NCBI GenBank assembly: GCA_003233075.1
Contig: QIKQ01000188.1
Location: 1-10,758, forward strand
Length of the DNA: 10,758 nucleotides
Direction of reading: 5' to 3'
Source: Gammaproteobacteria bacterium
Lineage (GTDB): Bacteria > Pseudomonadota > Gammaproteobacteria > SZUA-21
Within the stretch, counting starts at the first letter, position 1. Each line of letters begins with the position of its first letter. The position numbers and the translations under genes are program-made. Below are positions 1 through 7,463 of this stretch, piece after piece. Under the pieces are notes generated by a model. The model did no database searches, was not told where the DNA came from, and saw only the letters and a program-made list of their open reading frames with translations.

Positions 1-111
1 TATGCCTGCGCACTTGTCGGTCGTGAAAACGAGTCATAGCATACCCTTGAACCGTCTCGTTACGAAGTGCTGTGAGAAAAGCGGGCTAGAGGCTACTATT
101 TTGTCTAATAT

Positions 112-1557
112 TTATTTAGAGTGCGTCATTTGTTTTCTATACTTTGAGTATTTTGCTTGTGGATTAAATTGCACAGTATCATTTACAATTACTATTCCAA
201 GATCTTTATAGACTTGTCTTAAGTTTGGGAATTGTGCTGAAAACGTGTGTTGTTGATAGAGCTGACTAAAAACTTTAGTGCGACTTATCTGGTCCATTTT
301 GTTCATGAGTTTCTTTGCGCTCCAAGTTTTACCAGCCTGTAAACAGCAGCGATTAATTTCCGCTAACACTATGTCCATAGACATATTGCCCTGACTGAGC
401 TTACGCAGCTCTAGATCTGCTAAGAGCACAATGGCAGTGCCACTCCAGTAGACCCGCATGTACGCATGGTTCTCATGCATATTAATACTCGCGTCGCGCA
501 ATGTTAGTTTGCCTGTGCCTCTAATACCACGCTGAAAACCTTCATGCAATTTTTGCCAAGCTTGTTGCTCAGTCAATTGCTTAACTCTAACACGTAAAAT
601 ATTTTGATAGTATGTCGCTAGCCCTTCCGAAAGCCAGGCATCGGCTCGTTGCACGTAGGGTAAGAATAAATGACTCATTTCGTGCGAGGCAGTCCAATCA
701 GCTAGAAACTCTGTTATGGTCCGAGTTGGATCAATGAAAAGTTGTACCGCAGCTGCTCCTCCTCTAAGTACTTGTCCAAAAGGAACTGGCTCACCCTTAG
801 AGCCTACGGGAGTCAGTACTATTTGAATTGATTTACCCGGAAATTGACCAAACAGAGAGTTGATGGCTTGAGCGCTGACTTGTACCCAATTCACGTATGC
901 CTTTATAGGTTTTGTTTGGGTTTGATTTAAAATAGCAAGGCGTAGTGAGGTCTTGCCAATATTAAGTTTATATTTTGCAAAGCGCCCAAATACGGTGTTT
1001 GCAGGCCATTCAGTTGATGCATAATTGTGAACGTAGTATGTTTTATTTGTGTTTTTTCCATTGTTATTGGAGTTTTTATAAATGGGCCAGGGAACTGAAT
1101 AATTAATTTTTGCAGGGAAATCGAAATGAATTAGTAGGGTATCCTTTTCACTGTAATCTTGTGGCAGCCACAGCCAATAATAGGGCGCGATAATTTTTTC
1201 AGGTCCCTTATAGCGAAAATGAGATTCGCTATAGCGCTTATCTAATTTCGTTAATTCAACTTGGTATTTTATGCAGGCGTTTTTTATATTTTGTTTAAAG
1301 TAAATTTGGCCTCTGACTTTCTTGAATTTTCCGTTATTAGGCAGAGTGAGAGTTTTTAATAATTTGATTGCATGTGCGCCTTCATTGCCGGGGTATTCGC
1401 CCGCTTTTAATCCGCTGATTGTTCGCTTAGAAAAACAAGCTTTAATAAATAATGTCTGCAATTGATCGTCAATTTTTACTTGATAATGATGTGTGTTTTT
1501 TGCAATTGCGCTAAAGGGCAATGAGAAAAGACATATTAGCAAAAAGGCGTGATTCAT
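112..1557 (-). CDS. Exported gluzincin-type zinc metallopeptidase-like protein (peptidase MA / M1-like)
   Basis: The protein is about 481 residues. The start at 1557 is preferred over the upstream ATG at 1620 because AAGGA lies five bases before it and the product then opens with a signal peptide (MNHAFLLICLFSLPFSAIA, cleavage after residue 19). The upstream start would add 21 polar residues ahead of it. The zinc-site motif HEMSH is at residues 292-296 (bases 670-684), followed by WLSEGLATYY with the probable third zinc ligand Glu311. Only 14 residues separate HExxH from this Glu, against 18 in classical M1 aminopeptidases, so a peptidase-MA-like branch fits better than true M1 or M61. About 290 residues with no motif I recognise precede the catalytic part. 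No membrane anchor is visible at the C-terminus, so a periplasmic or secreted hydrolase is inferred. It is divergent from glyA and the substrate is unknown. Confidence 0.8.
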   Translation of the reverse strand: MNHAFLLICLFSLPFSAIAKNTHHYQVKIDDQLQTLFIKACFSKRTISGLKAGEYPGNEGAHAIKLLKTLTLPNNGKFKKVRGQIYFKQNIKNACIKYQVELTKLDKRYSESHFRYKGPEKIIAPYYWLWLPQDYSEKDTLLIHFDFPAKINYSVPWPIYKNSNNNGKNTNKTYYVHNYASTEWPANTVFGRFAKYKLNIGKTSLRLAILNQTQTKPIKAYVNWVQVSAQAINSLFGQFPGKSIQIVLTPVGSKGEPVPFGQVLRGGAAAVQLFIDPTRTITEFLADWTASHEMSHLFLPYVQRADAWLSEGLATYYQNILRVRVKQLTEQQAWQKLHEGFQRGIRGTGKLTLRDASINMHENHAYMRVYWSGTAIVLLADLELRKLSQGNMSMDIVLAEINRCCLQAGKTWSAKKLMNKMDQISRTKVFSQLYQQHTFSAQFPNLRQVYKDLGIVIVNDTVQFNPQAKYSKYRKQMTHSK

Positions 1558-1712
1558 ATAAATCCTTTGCAGCTTGTTGTTGGCCTTTAGTTTGACAAAA
1601 AAACTGCCAATTTGATCCAAAAAGTTTGTAAATGTGATTAATCATTCACTTAAAAAATCGATTTATCGGTCTGAAATTTAATCTATTTTGAATTCTGAGA
1701 TTAGCCCCGATA

Positions 1713-1744
1713 TTGTATGCAGATTAGTCAAATTGAGGTATGAT
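1713..1744 (+). promoter_or_regulatory. Possible glyA promoter (-10 TATGAT)
   Basis: TATGAT at 1739-1744 matches the -10 consensus at five of six positions and lies about 57 bases before the glyA start. The best -35-like word upstream is TTGTAT at 1713-1718, but the spacer would be 20 bases, longer than usual. The -35 part is therefore weak and may need an activator. This is inferred from sequence only. Confidence 0.3.
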
Positions 1745-1801
1745 GTCGCCTTAATTTATGCGTAATTTATGTGGCTTTTGGCGACTATTAAAGGAGTTTC
1801 G

Positions 1802-3058
1802 ATGTTTTCTAAATCCATGAGTATTCAAGGTTTCGATGATGAGCTTTGGCAGGCTATACAAAGCGAGAATGTACGTCAGGAAACTCATATCGAGCTAATT
1901 GCGTCTGAAAATTATGCAAGCCCACGCGTCATGGCTGCACAAGGTTCAGTGTTGACGAATAAATACGCAGAAGGCTATCCTTCGAAACGCTATTACGGTG
2001 GTTGTGAAAATGTTGATATTGCTGAGCAATTGGCCATCGATCGTGTAAAGGAACTATTTTCTGCAGATTACGCCAATGTGCAACCACATTCAGGTTCTCA
2101 GGCCAATGCGGCAGTTTATTTAGCTTTGCTTCAGCCTGGAGACACGATCATAGGTATGAGCCTTGCCGATGGCGGTCACTTAACTCACGGTGCCAAGGTC
2201 AATTTTTCGGGTAAATTGTTTAATGCGATTCAATATGGTCTTGACGAGGCAACGGGTGAAATTGATTACGCCCAAGTTGAAGCTTTAGCAAAAGAACATA
2301 AGCCCAAAATGATAGTCGCTGGCTTTAGCGCTTATTCCAGAATAGTCGATTGGCAGCGCTTTCGAGATATTGCTGACTCAGTTGGCGCATATCTTTTTGT
2401 CGATATGGCACACGTTGCAGGTCTAATTGCGGCAGGTGTCTACCCTAGTCCAGTGGCTATAGCCGATATCACTACGAGCACAACGCATAAAACTTTACGC
2501 GGTCCGCGTGGAGGAATTATTTTAGCAAAACACAATCCAGAAATTGAAAAGAAACTCAACTCGGTTGTTTTCCCTGGCACGCAAGGCGGCCCTTTAATGC
2601 ATGTTATCGCCGCCAAGGCTGTTGCGTTTAAAGAAGCCTTGGAACCAGAGTTTGTCGAGTACCAGAAGCAAGTAGTTATAAATGCGAGAGCGATGGCTGA
2701 GGTGGTGATCAGTCGAGGTTACAAAGTTATTTCGAATGGCACAGATAATCATTTATTCCTAATGGATTTTATCGAAAAAGGAATTACTGGCAAGGAAGTA
2801 GATGCGGCATTAGGTGAAGCTCATATTACAGTTAATAAAAACGCAGTGCCGAATGACCCGCAGTCGCCTTTTGTGACCAGCGGTATTCGTGTTGGCACAC
2901 CAGCAATAACCACTCGCGGTTTTAATGAGGCTGATTCAAAGGATTTAGCAAATTGGATTTGCGATATCATTGATAATTTGGGTGACGCTAAGGTGTTGGC
3001 CGAGGTCAAACAGAAGGTCAGCAATATTTGCACTAAGTATCCGGTCTACACTGGCTAA
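1802..3058 (+). CDS. glyA: Serine hydroxymethyltransferase
   Basis: Cytosolic PLP enzyme that interconverts serine plus tetrahydrofolate with glycine plus 5,10-methylenetetrahydrofolate. The product is 418 residues, essentially the usual bacterial length. The ATG at 1802 is chosen over the in-frame ATG at 1769 because AAGGAG (1791-1796) stands five bases before it and family members begin at this point. Visible signatures are ELIASENY (31-38), the YAEGYPSKRYYGG substrate region (55-67), Asp201 and His204 in the DMAHVAGL segment, and the PLP-binding Lys230 in TTHKTLRGPRGG. The C-terminal half has the family's SGIRVGTPA segment. It is the first gene of the plus-strand run. The nrdR start follows after 53 bases, in the common gammaproteobacterial order glyA-nrdR-rib. 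Nothing in the protein looks unusual. Confidence 0.97.
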   Translation: MFSKSMSIQGFDDELWQAIQSENVRQETHIELIASENYASPRVMAAQGSVLTNKYAEGYPSKRYYGGCENVDIAEQLAIDRVKELFSADYANVQPHSGSQANAAVYLALLQPGDTIIGMSLADGGHLTHGAKVNFSGKLFNAIQYGLDEATGEIDYAQVEALAKEHKPKMIVAGFSAYSRIVDWQRFRDIADSVGAYLFVDMAHVAGLIAAGVYPSPVAIADITTSTTHKTLRGPRGGIILAKHNPEIEKKLNSVVFPGTQGGPLMHVIAAKAVAFKEALEPEFVEYQKQVVINARAMAEVVISRGYKVISNGTDNHLFLMDFIEKGITGKEVDAALGEAHITVNKNAVPNDPQSPFVTSGIRVGTPAITTRGFNEADSKDLANWICDIIDNLGDAKVLAEVKQKVSNICTKYPVYTG

Positions 3059-3095
3059 TACGAATTTATTAGGCCTGCTTTTTAATGGTATTAGC
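3054..3095 (+). other. Hairpin spanning the glyA stop codon and the glyA-nrdR spacer
   Basis: GCTAATAC (3054-3061) is perfectly complementary to GTATTAGC (3088-3095), giving an eight-base stem that includes the glyA stop codon. The 26-base loop contains AGGCCTGCTTTTT. It ends six bases before the nrdR ribosome binding site GGAG (3101-3104). It could slow or partly terminate transcription between the two genes or stabilise the mRNA. No function is demonstrated. Confidence 0.35.
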
Positions 3096-3111
3096 TTAAT
3101 GGAGAAAAAAG

Positions 3112-3630
3112 GTGAGATGCCCTTTTTGTAATATTCAGGATACCAAAGTGATTGATTCCCGTCTGGCAAATGAAGGTGATCAAGTTAGACGTCGGCGTCA
3201 ATGCCAATCATGCGGTGAAAGATTTACTACTTATGAGTTAGCAGAGCTTATTATGCCTAGAGTGGTGAAGTCCACGGGTGATCGAGAAGAATTCAACGAA
3301 AATAAGCTACGCAATGGCATTTTACGCGCCTTAGAAAAAAGACCTGTCAATACTGAGTTAGTTGATAGAGCTATCAATAACTTGTTGCACAAAATTAGAA
3401 CTAATGGCGAGCGCGAGATAGCAAGTTTAGATGTTGGCGAGTGGGTAATGGAAGAATTACGCGAATTAGATCATGTGGCTTATGTGCGATTTGCCTCAGT
3501 GTATCGAGACTTTGAAGATGTAAATGCGTTTCGTGAAGAAATAGATAAGTTAGAAAATAGCCCGAGTGCGGAAATGAAAAAAAATCAATTATCGTTATTA
3601 CCAGCAGAGAGTAAAAACGATAAAAAGTAA
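3112..3630 (+). CDS. nrdR: Transcriptional repressor NrdR
   Basis: Zinc-ribbon and ATP-cone repressor that senses ATP/dATP and controls ribonucleotide reductase genes. The start is GTG (3112), giving MRCPFC, the typical family N-terminus. GGAG at 3101-3104 is seven bases upstream. The zinc ribbon is formed by Cys3, Cys6, Cys31 and Cys34 (CPFC and CQSC), followed by the RRRRQ basic stretch and GERFTTYE. The ATP-cone occupies roughly residues 49-139 (PRVVKSTGDREEF and REIASLDVGEWVMEEL). The product is 172 residues, about 20 longer than E. coli NrdR (149). The extra tail after about residue 150 is charged and probably disordered. It sits between glyA and ribD, as in many gammaproteobacteria. No convincing NrdR box was seen in this window. 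Confidence 0.96.
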   Translation: MRCPFCNIQDTKVIDSRLANEGDQVRRRRQCQSCGERFTTYELAELIMPRVVKSTGDREEFNENKLRNGILRALEKRPVNTELVDRAINNLLHKIRTNGEREIASLDVGEWVMEELRELDHVAYVRFASVYRDFEDVNAFREEIDKLENSPSAEMKKNQLSLLPAESKNDKK

Positions 3631-3682
3631 AAGCGATAAAACTAAATACAAGTAAATAATTAATTGAAAAAGTTGAAGCTAG

Positions 3683-4789
3683 ATGAATAACGATATTAAA
3701 TACATGGCACAAGCACTAAAATTAGCAGAACAAGGTTTAACAACTTGTCATCCAAACCCAAGAGTTGGCTGTGTCATTGTTAGTGAAGGCGAAGTTGTTG
3801 GCGAAGGTTGGCATGAGAAGGCTGGTGGGCCGCACGCCGAAATAGTCGCTCTAAAACAAGCGAAAAAGAAAGCTGCAAATTCAACTGTTTATGTCACCTT
3901 GGAGCCCTGTTGTTTTAAAGGCAAAACAGGTCCCTGCACGCAAGCGTTAATTAAAGCAGGCGTGAGCAAAGTGGTTATTGCAGCAATAGATCCAAATCCA
4001 AAAGTATCCGGAAAAGGAGTGGAAGCACTCAAAGCGGCAGGGCTTGAAGTTGTGCAGGGCGTATTAACTGCTGATGCGGAAGCTCTAAATCCAGGTTTTA
4101 ATTTACGCATGAAAGAAGGCCGACCTTTTATACGTGCAAAATTGGCCATGAGTTTAGATGGTCGTACTGCAATGGCCTCGGGTGAAAGCAAATGGATTAC
4201 GGGCGAGTCTGCCCGAGCGGATGTCCATCGTTTTCGGGCACGAAGTGGAGCAATTATTAGTGGCATCGGTACTGTATTAGCCGATGACCCAAGTTTAACG
4301 GTCAGGCTTGAAGGTGTTTCTGATCAAAAAAATTTTAACCAACCACTACGAGTAATTCTTGATCCTCGTTTAAGTACGCCGCCATTTGCGAAAGTATTAT
4401 CTAAATCGGATAAGGCTTTATTAGTTACCGCGAATCAAGATCCCGACATAGTAGCCGATTTAAGCGATGCGGGCGCCGAGATTCTCTATCAACCTGGGCA
4501 ACAAGATTCAATCGATTTGCCGGCTCTAATGACTTATTTGGCAGAACTAGAAATAAACGAAGTATTGCTCGAAACGGGTGCGACCCTAAGTGGCGCGATG
4601 TTACAAGCCGGGTTAATCGATGAATTAATTATTTATATGGCGCCTCATTTAATGGGTAATAACGCAAGAGGTTTGTTTAATTTACCAGGTATTGATGCCA
4701 TGGATGATCGGATTAAGCTTGATATTAAAGATATCAGGGCGTTTGGTGACGATTGGCGAATAACAGCTACAGTGCGTATAGCGGATTAA
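3683..4789 (+). CDS. ribD: Bifunctional riboflavin deaminase/reductase RibD
   Basis: Catalyses the second and third steps of the GTP branch of riboflavin synthesis: deamination of the pyrimidine, then NADPH-dependent reduction of the ribose side chain. The product is 368 residues, the usual length. The N-terminal cytidine-deaminase-like domain (about 1-145) carries the zinc site HAE (51-53), PCC (75-77) and GPC (83-85), so His51, Cys76 and Cys85 are the predicted ligands. The reductase domain starts near RPFIRAKLAMSLDGRTA (about 146) and shows SKWITGE, GIGTVLADDPSLTVR and LETGATLSGAMLQAGLIDEL. The zinc loop reads PCCFKGKTGPC; many homologues have a His where this one has Phe. The start is 52 bases after nrdR with no strong ribosome binding site. 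ATG 3683 is kept because the protein then aligns from the family's usual first residues. Confidence 0.96.
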   Translation: MNNDIKYMAQALKLAEQGLTTCHPNPRVGCVIVSEGEVVGEGWHEKAGGPHAEIVALKQAKKKAANSTVYVTLEPCCFKGKTGPCTQALIKAGVSKVVIAAIDPNPKVSGKGVEALKAAGLEVVQGVLTADAEALNPGFNLRMKEGRPFIRAKLAMSLDGRTAMASGESKWITGESARADVHRFRARSGAIISGIGTVLADDPSLTVRLEGVSDQKNFNQPLRVILDPRLSTPPFAKVLSKSDKALLVTANQDPDIVADLSDAGAEILYQPGQQDSIDLPALMTYLAELEINEVLLETGATLSGAMLQAGLIDELIIYMAPHLMGNNARGLFNLPGIDAMDDRIKLDIKDIRAFGDDWRITATVRIAD

Positions 4790-4808
4790 GCTAAATAGCA
4801 ATTCACGC

Positions 4809-4829
4809 ACAAAATACTTTGTTTTTTTT
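4809..4829 (+). terminator. Weak terminator-like hairpin after ribD
   Basis: ACAAA (4809-4813) pairs with TTTGT (4818-4822) around a four-base loop, and a run of seven further T follows (4823-4829). The stem is short and AT-rich, so termination would be partial at best. The 110-base ribD-ribE gap that contains it also has TATAAG (4848-4853), a possible -10 with no good -35. That could let ribE start its own transcript. Confidence 0.25.
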
Positions 4830-4899
4830 GATCTAAAATTAGACCAATATAAGGACGTAATTAAAAATACATTTTATCGCAGGGGACAGATAAGACGCA

Positions 4900-5532
4900 A
4901 TGTTTACCGGAATTATTCAAGCAATTGGTAAAATTAAACAAATCGAAGCCAAACAGCAAGACACTCGCTTATTAATTGCAGCTGGTTCGCTTTCACTTGC
5001 CGACACGCAAGTGGGAGATTCAATTGCTGTGAACGGCGTCTGTTTAACGGCGACGGAAATAACTGGCGATTCGTTTTGGGTCGATGTGTCGGCTGAAAGT
5101 TTAGATAAAACGAGCTTAAAAGACATTAAGATTTCGTCGCCAGTTAACTTGGAAAAAGCATTAACGCTATCCACACCATTAGGCGGTCATCTGGTGAGTG
5201 GTCATGTTGATGGCTTAGGAAAAATTTTAAATATCTCGAAAAGCGGACGTTCTACCGAGTATAAAATCGAGCTACCCGAGGGTCTAGCCAAATACGTTGC
5301 AAGCAAAGGTTCGGTTTGTATTGATGGCGTTAGTTTAACGGTTAACTCCATCAATGGTTGTGAATTTAGTATTAGCATTATTCCGCACACGCAAGAACAA
5401 ACTATAATTAAAAGTTATCGAGTTGGAACAAAGCTTAACATTGAAATTGATTTAATAGCGCGATACATGGAAAGATTAATGCTTGGCGAACAAGCAGCTA
5501 AAAAGGTGTTTCCTTGTCTGAATCTTTTTTAA
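4900..5532 (+). CDS. ribE: Riboflavin synthase
   Basis: Final enzyme of riboflavin synthesis: dismutates two 6,7-dimethyl-8-ribityllumazine molecules to riboflavin plus the pyrimidine diamine. The product is 210 residues, close to E. coli RibC (213). It is built of two similar lumazine-binding barrels, about 1-97 and 98-195. The N-terminal MFTGIIQAIG is the invariant family start, which fixes the ATG at 4900. The second barrel begins around GGHLVSGHVDGLGKI (about 96-110) and shows VCIDGVSLTVNSI. AGGGGA at 4881-4886 may be the ribosome binding site, but the spacing of 13 bases is long. It lies 110 bases after ribD and is followed by a 263-base structured spacer before ribB. The same enzyme is called ribC in E. 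coli. Confidence 0.96.
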   Translation: MFTGIIQAIGKIKQIEAKQQDTRLLIAAGSLSLADTQVGDSIAVNGVCLTATEITGDSFWVDVSAESLDKTSLKDIKISSPVNLEKALTLSTPLGGHLVSGHVDGLGKILNISKSGRSTEYKIELPEGLAKYVASKGSVCIDGVSLTVNSINGCEFSISIIPHTQEQTIIKSYRVGTKLNIEIDLIARYMERLMLGEQAAKKVFPCLNLF

Positions 5533-5552
5533 AGGACCTTTGATTAATTCAG

Positions 5553-5795
5553 AGGTTCTGAGCGACACAAGGAAGTGTCGCCAAAATCGATCGCACTAAG
5601 CAATTGATTTTGTGAGAAAAGAAAAAATTGCATTTTTTCTTGTCGTGCTCTGACAATTCAGGACGAATTGCTCAGAGTTTTATAAAAAGAAAGGGGTTTC
5701 ATGTAAAAGTAACTCCAAAGTGATATATCAAGCAAGTGTTAGTCCCGATAATATAGGTTTCCAAAGACATTTGAAATCAAACTGTGGCAACAAAT
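5553..5795 (+). promoter_or_regulatory. Structured spacer / candidate cis-regulatory leader of ribB (not an FMN riboswitch)
   Basis: The spacer holds a chain of hairpins. GCGACAC/GTGTCGC is at 5562-5568 and 5575-5581. CAAAATCGAT/ATTGATTTTG is at 5582-5591 and 5603-5612, with one G-U pair. AAGAAAAAAT/ATTTTTTCTT is at 5619-5628 and 5632-5641. A terminator-like hairpin follows at 5648-5677. TTCTGAGC (5556-5563) can also pair with GCTCAGAG (5670-5677), which would disrupt the terminator hairpin. The perfect palindrome TGATATATCA is at 5721-5730. Many gammaproteobacterial ribB genes carry an FMN riboswitch here, but none of its conserved loops is recognisable. A regulatory role is inference from structure and position. 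Confidence 0.35.
5648..5683 (+). terminator. Possible intrinsic terminator or attenuator between ribE and ribB
   Basis: CTCTGACAATTC (5648-5659) pairs with GAATTG (5665-5670) and TCAGAG (5672-5677), a 12-base stem with one bulged C and the loop AGGAC. TTTTAT follows, a short U tract. It could end the ribE transcript or attenuate read-through into ribB. The short T run keeps confidence moderate. Confidence 0.45.
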
Positions 5796-6908
5796 ATGAG
5801 CATTAATAGCATAGAAGAAATAGTTGAAGATCTTCGACAAGGTAAGATGGTCATTATCATGGATGATGAGGATCGTGAAAACGAAGGCGATTTGATTATG
5901 GCGGCATCGAAAGTTCGCCCAGAAGATATTAATTTTATGGCTCAATACGGCCGGGGTTTGATTTGTTTAACTTTAACCAAAGAGCGATGCCAGGCTTTAA
6001 ATTTGCCTTTAATGGTGAATGCTAATAATTCACAACACAGCACTAATTTTACACTTTCTATCGAAGCGGCCAAAGGTGTTACTACTGGGATATCAGCAGC
6101 CGACCGCGCTGCTACAATTCAAACGGCCGTTAAAAAAGATGCTAAGGCTGAAGATTTAGTTCAGCCCGGCCATATTTTTCCTATAATGGCACAACCGGGT
6201 GGTGTTTTAACTCGGGCAGGCCATACAGAAGCAGGTTGTGATTTGGCTCGCTTAGCGGGACTAGATCCAAATTCCGCCATTGTAGAAATTCTCAATCCTG
6301 ATGGCACCATGGCGAGACGCCCCGATCTTGAAGAATTTGCAAAACAGCATGATTTAAAAATTGGAACCATCGCTGATTTGATTCGGTATCGCATTGAAAA
6401 TGAAAAAACCATAGAACGAGTCGCCGATTGCGAGGTTGAAACTGAATTTGGTAAATTCAGACTTTATACTTACATCGACAGTATCGACAATGAACTACAT
6501 TTTGCGCTTGTAAAAGGTGATATTAATCCGCAAGAGCCTGTTCTAGTCAGAGTACACATACAAAATACCTTATGCGATTGGTTAGGTGTCAAACGTCAAG
6601 AATGTGGATGGCCACTGCGTGAAGCGATGAAAAAAATAAGTGAATCAGCCAGTGGTGTCTTGGTCATGTTGCAAAAACAAGAAGATAAACGTGAGTTAAT
6701 GACCAAAATATGTAATTATCACCCTGAAAATCAAGAAAAAAGCTCTGATGCTGAAAAGCCTAAAACAGAGTTGCGTACACTCGGTGCAGGTTCACAAATA
6801 TTGAGTGACCTAGGCGTACATAAAATGCGTGTTTTAAGCGCACCGAAAGTGATGCACGGTTTGGCCGGTTTTGATCTTGAAGTTGTAGAATATGTTGGTG
6901 AAGAATAA
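5796..6908 (+). CDS. ribB: 3,4-dihydroxy-2-butanone-4-phosphate synthase with a degenerate GTP cyclohydrolase II-like C-terminal domain (RibBX type)
   Basis: Converts ribulose 5-phosphate to dihydroxybutanone phosphate and formate, the carbon donor for lumazine synthesis. ATG 5796 gives 370 residues beginning MSINSIEE, as in homologues. An in-frame GTG at 5784 would add MATN; neither start has a strong ribosome binding site. The RibB domain (about 1-205) has the acidic loop DDEDRENEGD (23-32), HSTNFT (81-86), GHIFP with His126 and AGHTEAGCDL with His143. The C-terminal half keeps the RibA fold outline (LVRVH, SQILSDLGVHKMRVLS). However, the zinc motif that reads HSECLTGD...RCDCG in RibA is here HIQNTLCD...RQECG, and the GRGIGL segment is absent. 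GTP cyclohydrolase II activity is therefore unlikely. Such fusions are often annotated ribBA, and the RibBX variant is described in Proteobacteria. A separate ribA should exist elsewhere. Confidence 0.94.
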   Translation: MSINSIEEIVEDLRQGKMVIIMDDEDRENEGDLIMAASKVRPEDINFMAQYGRGLICLTLTKERCQALNLPLMVNANNSQHSTNFTLSIEAAKGVTTGISAADRAATIQTAVKKDAKAEDLVQPGHIFPIMAQPGGVLTRAGHTEAGCDLARLAGLDPNSAIVEILNPDGTMARRPDLEEFAKQHDLKIGTIADLIRYRIENEKTIERVADCEVETEFGKFRLYTYIDSIDNELHFALVKGDINPQEPVLVRVHIQNTLCDWLGVKRQECGWPLREAMKKISESASGVLVMLQKQEDKRELMTKICNYHPENQEKSSDAEKPKTELRTLGAGSQILSDLGVHKMRVLSAPKVMHGLAGFDLEVVEYVGEE

Positions 6909-6928
6909 AAACTGCTAGGAATACAGAA

Positions 6929-7402
6929 ATGTCAGATTATAAACAAATTGAAGGTGAACTGGTTTTACAAAATGCAAATATCGCATTAGTAGTCGCGCGA
7001 TTTAACAGTTTTGTAGTAGATCATCTTTTAGAAGGCGCAATTGATACCTTAAAACGGCATGGTTTGGCAGAGCAGTTTATGCATGTTATTAAAGTGCCTG
7101 GCGCGTACGAGATGCCACTTGCAGTAAAGAAGTTAGCGGCATCAAAACAATATGATGGCATTATTGCCCTAGGGGCTGTGATTCGAGGTGGCACACCGCA
7201 TTTCGAATATGTCGCAGGTGAATGTACCAAAGGACTCTCTCAGGTTATGTTGCAATACGAAGTGCCTATTGCATTTGGTGTATTAACAGTTGATACGATA
7301 GAGCAAGCGATTGAGCGAGCGGGTACTAAAGCTGGAAATAAAGGTGGCGAAGCAGCGTTGTCTACAATTGAGATGATCAATTTATTACGTAACATTGGCT
7401 AA
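6929..7402 (+). CDS. ribH: 6,7-dimethyl-8-ribityllumazine synthase
   Basis: Condenses the pyrimidine diamine from the RibD branch with dihydroxybutanone phosphate from RibB to make the riboflavin synthase substrate. It usually assembles as an icosahedral 60-mer or smaller oligomers. The product is 157 residues, a normal length. Visible motifs are VVARFNSFVVDHLLEGA (21-37), VPGAYEMPLAVKKLA (56-70) and GAVIRGGTPHFEYV (82-95), the last with the catalytic His91. The conserved C-terminal segment includes NKGGEAA. TAGGA at 6916-6920 is eight bases before the ATG, and only 20 bases separate it from the ribB stop, so the two are probably cotranscribed and coexpressed. Confidence 0.97.
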   Translation: MSDYKQIEGELVLQNANIALVVARFNSFVVDHLLEGAIDTLKRHGLAEQFMHVIKVPGAYEMPLAVKKLAASKQYDGIIALGAVIRGGTPHFEYVAGECTKGLSQVMLQYEVPIAFGVLTVDTIEQAIERAGTKAGNKGGEAALSTIEMINLLRNIG

Positions 7403-7403
7403 T

Positions 7404-7444
7404 GTTAGATGCTAGGTCATAGAATGCTATGCTTGGCACCTAAC
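7404..7444 (+). other. Imperfect hairpin filling the ribH-nusB spacer
   Basis: GTTAG (7404-7408) pairs with CTAAC (7440-7444), TGC (7410-7412) with GCA (7436-7438), and an inner CATAG/CTATG closes the top. It occupies most of the 61-base gap and has no T run, so it is not an obvious terminator. It contains TGCTAGGTC (7410-7418), which recurs in the nusB-thiL spacer. Confidence 0.35.
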
Positions 7445-7463
7445 CACGACTTGTATTGAGATT

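Noticed and set aside
2..211. 69-residue plus-strand reading frame at the left edge
   Set aside because: It overlaps the 3' end of the metallopeptidase gene by 100 bases, has no visible ribosome binding site in the window and no recognisable motif. The remaining first ~111 bases show no clear gene, terminator or repeat.
1558..1620. Longer start of the metallopeptidase at 1620
   Set aside because: The extra 21 residues are polar and would place the signal peptide internally, whereas the ATG at 1557 has AAGGA at good spacing.
5533..5795. FMN (RFN) riboswitch upstream of ribB
   Set aside because: Expected by analogy, but the conserved aptamer segments (such as the AGGGTGAAATTCCC-type and CCGAC-type blocks) are not present on the plus strand, so I only call a structured spacer.
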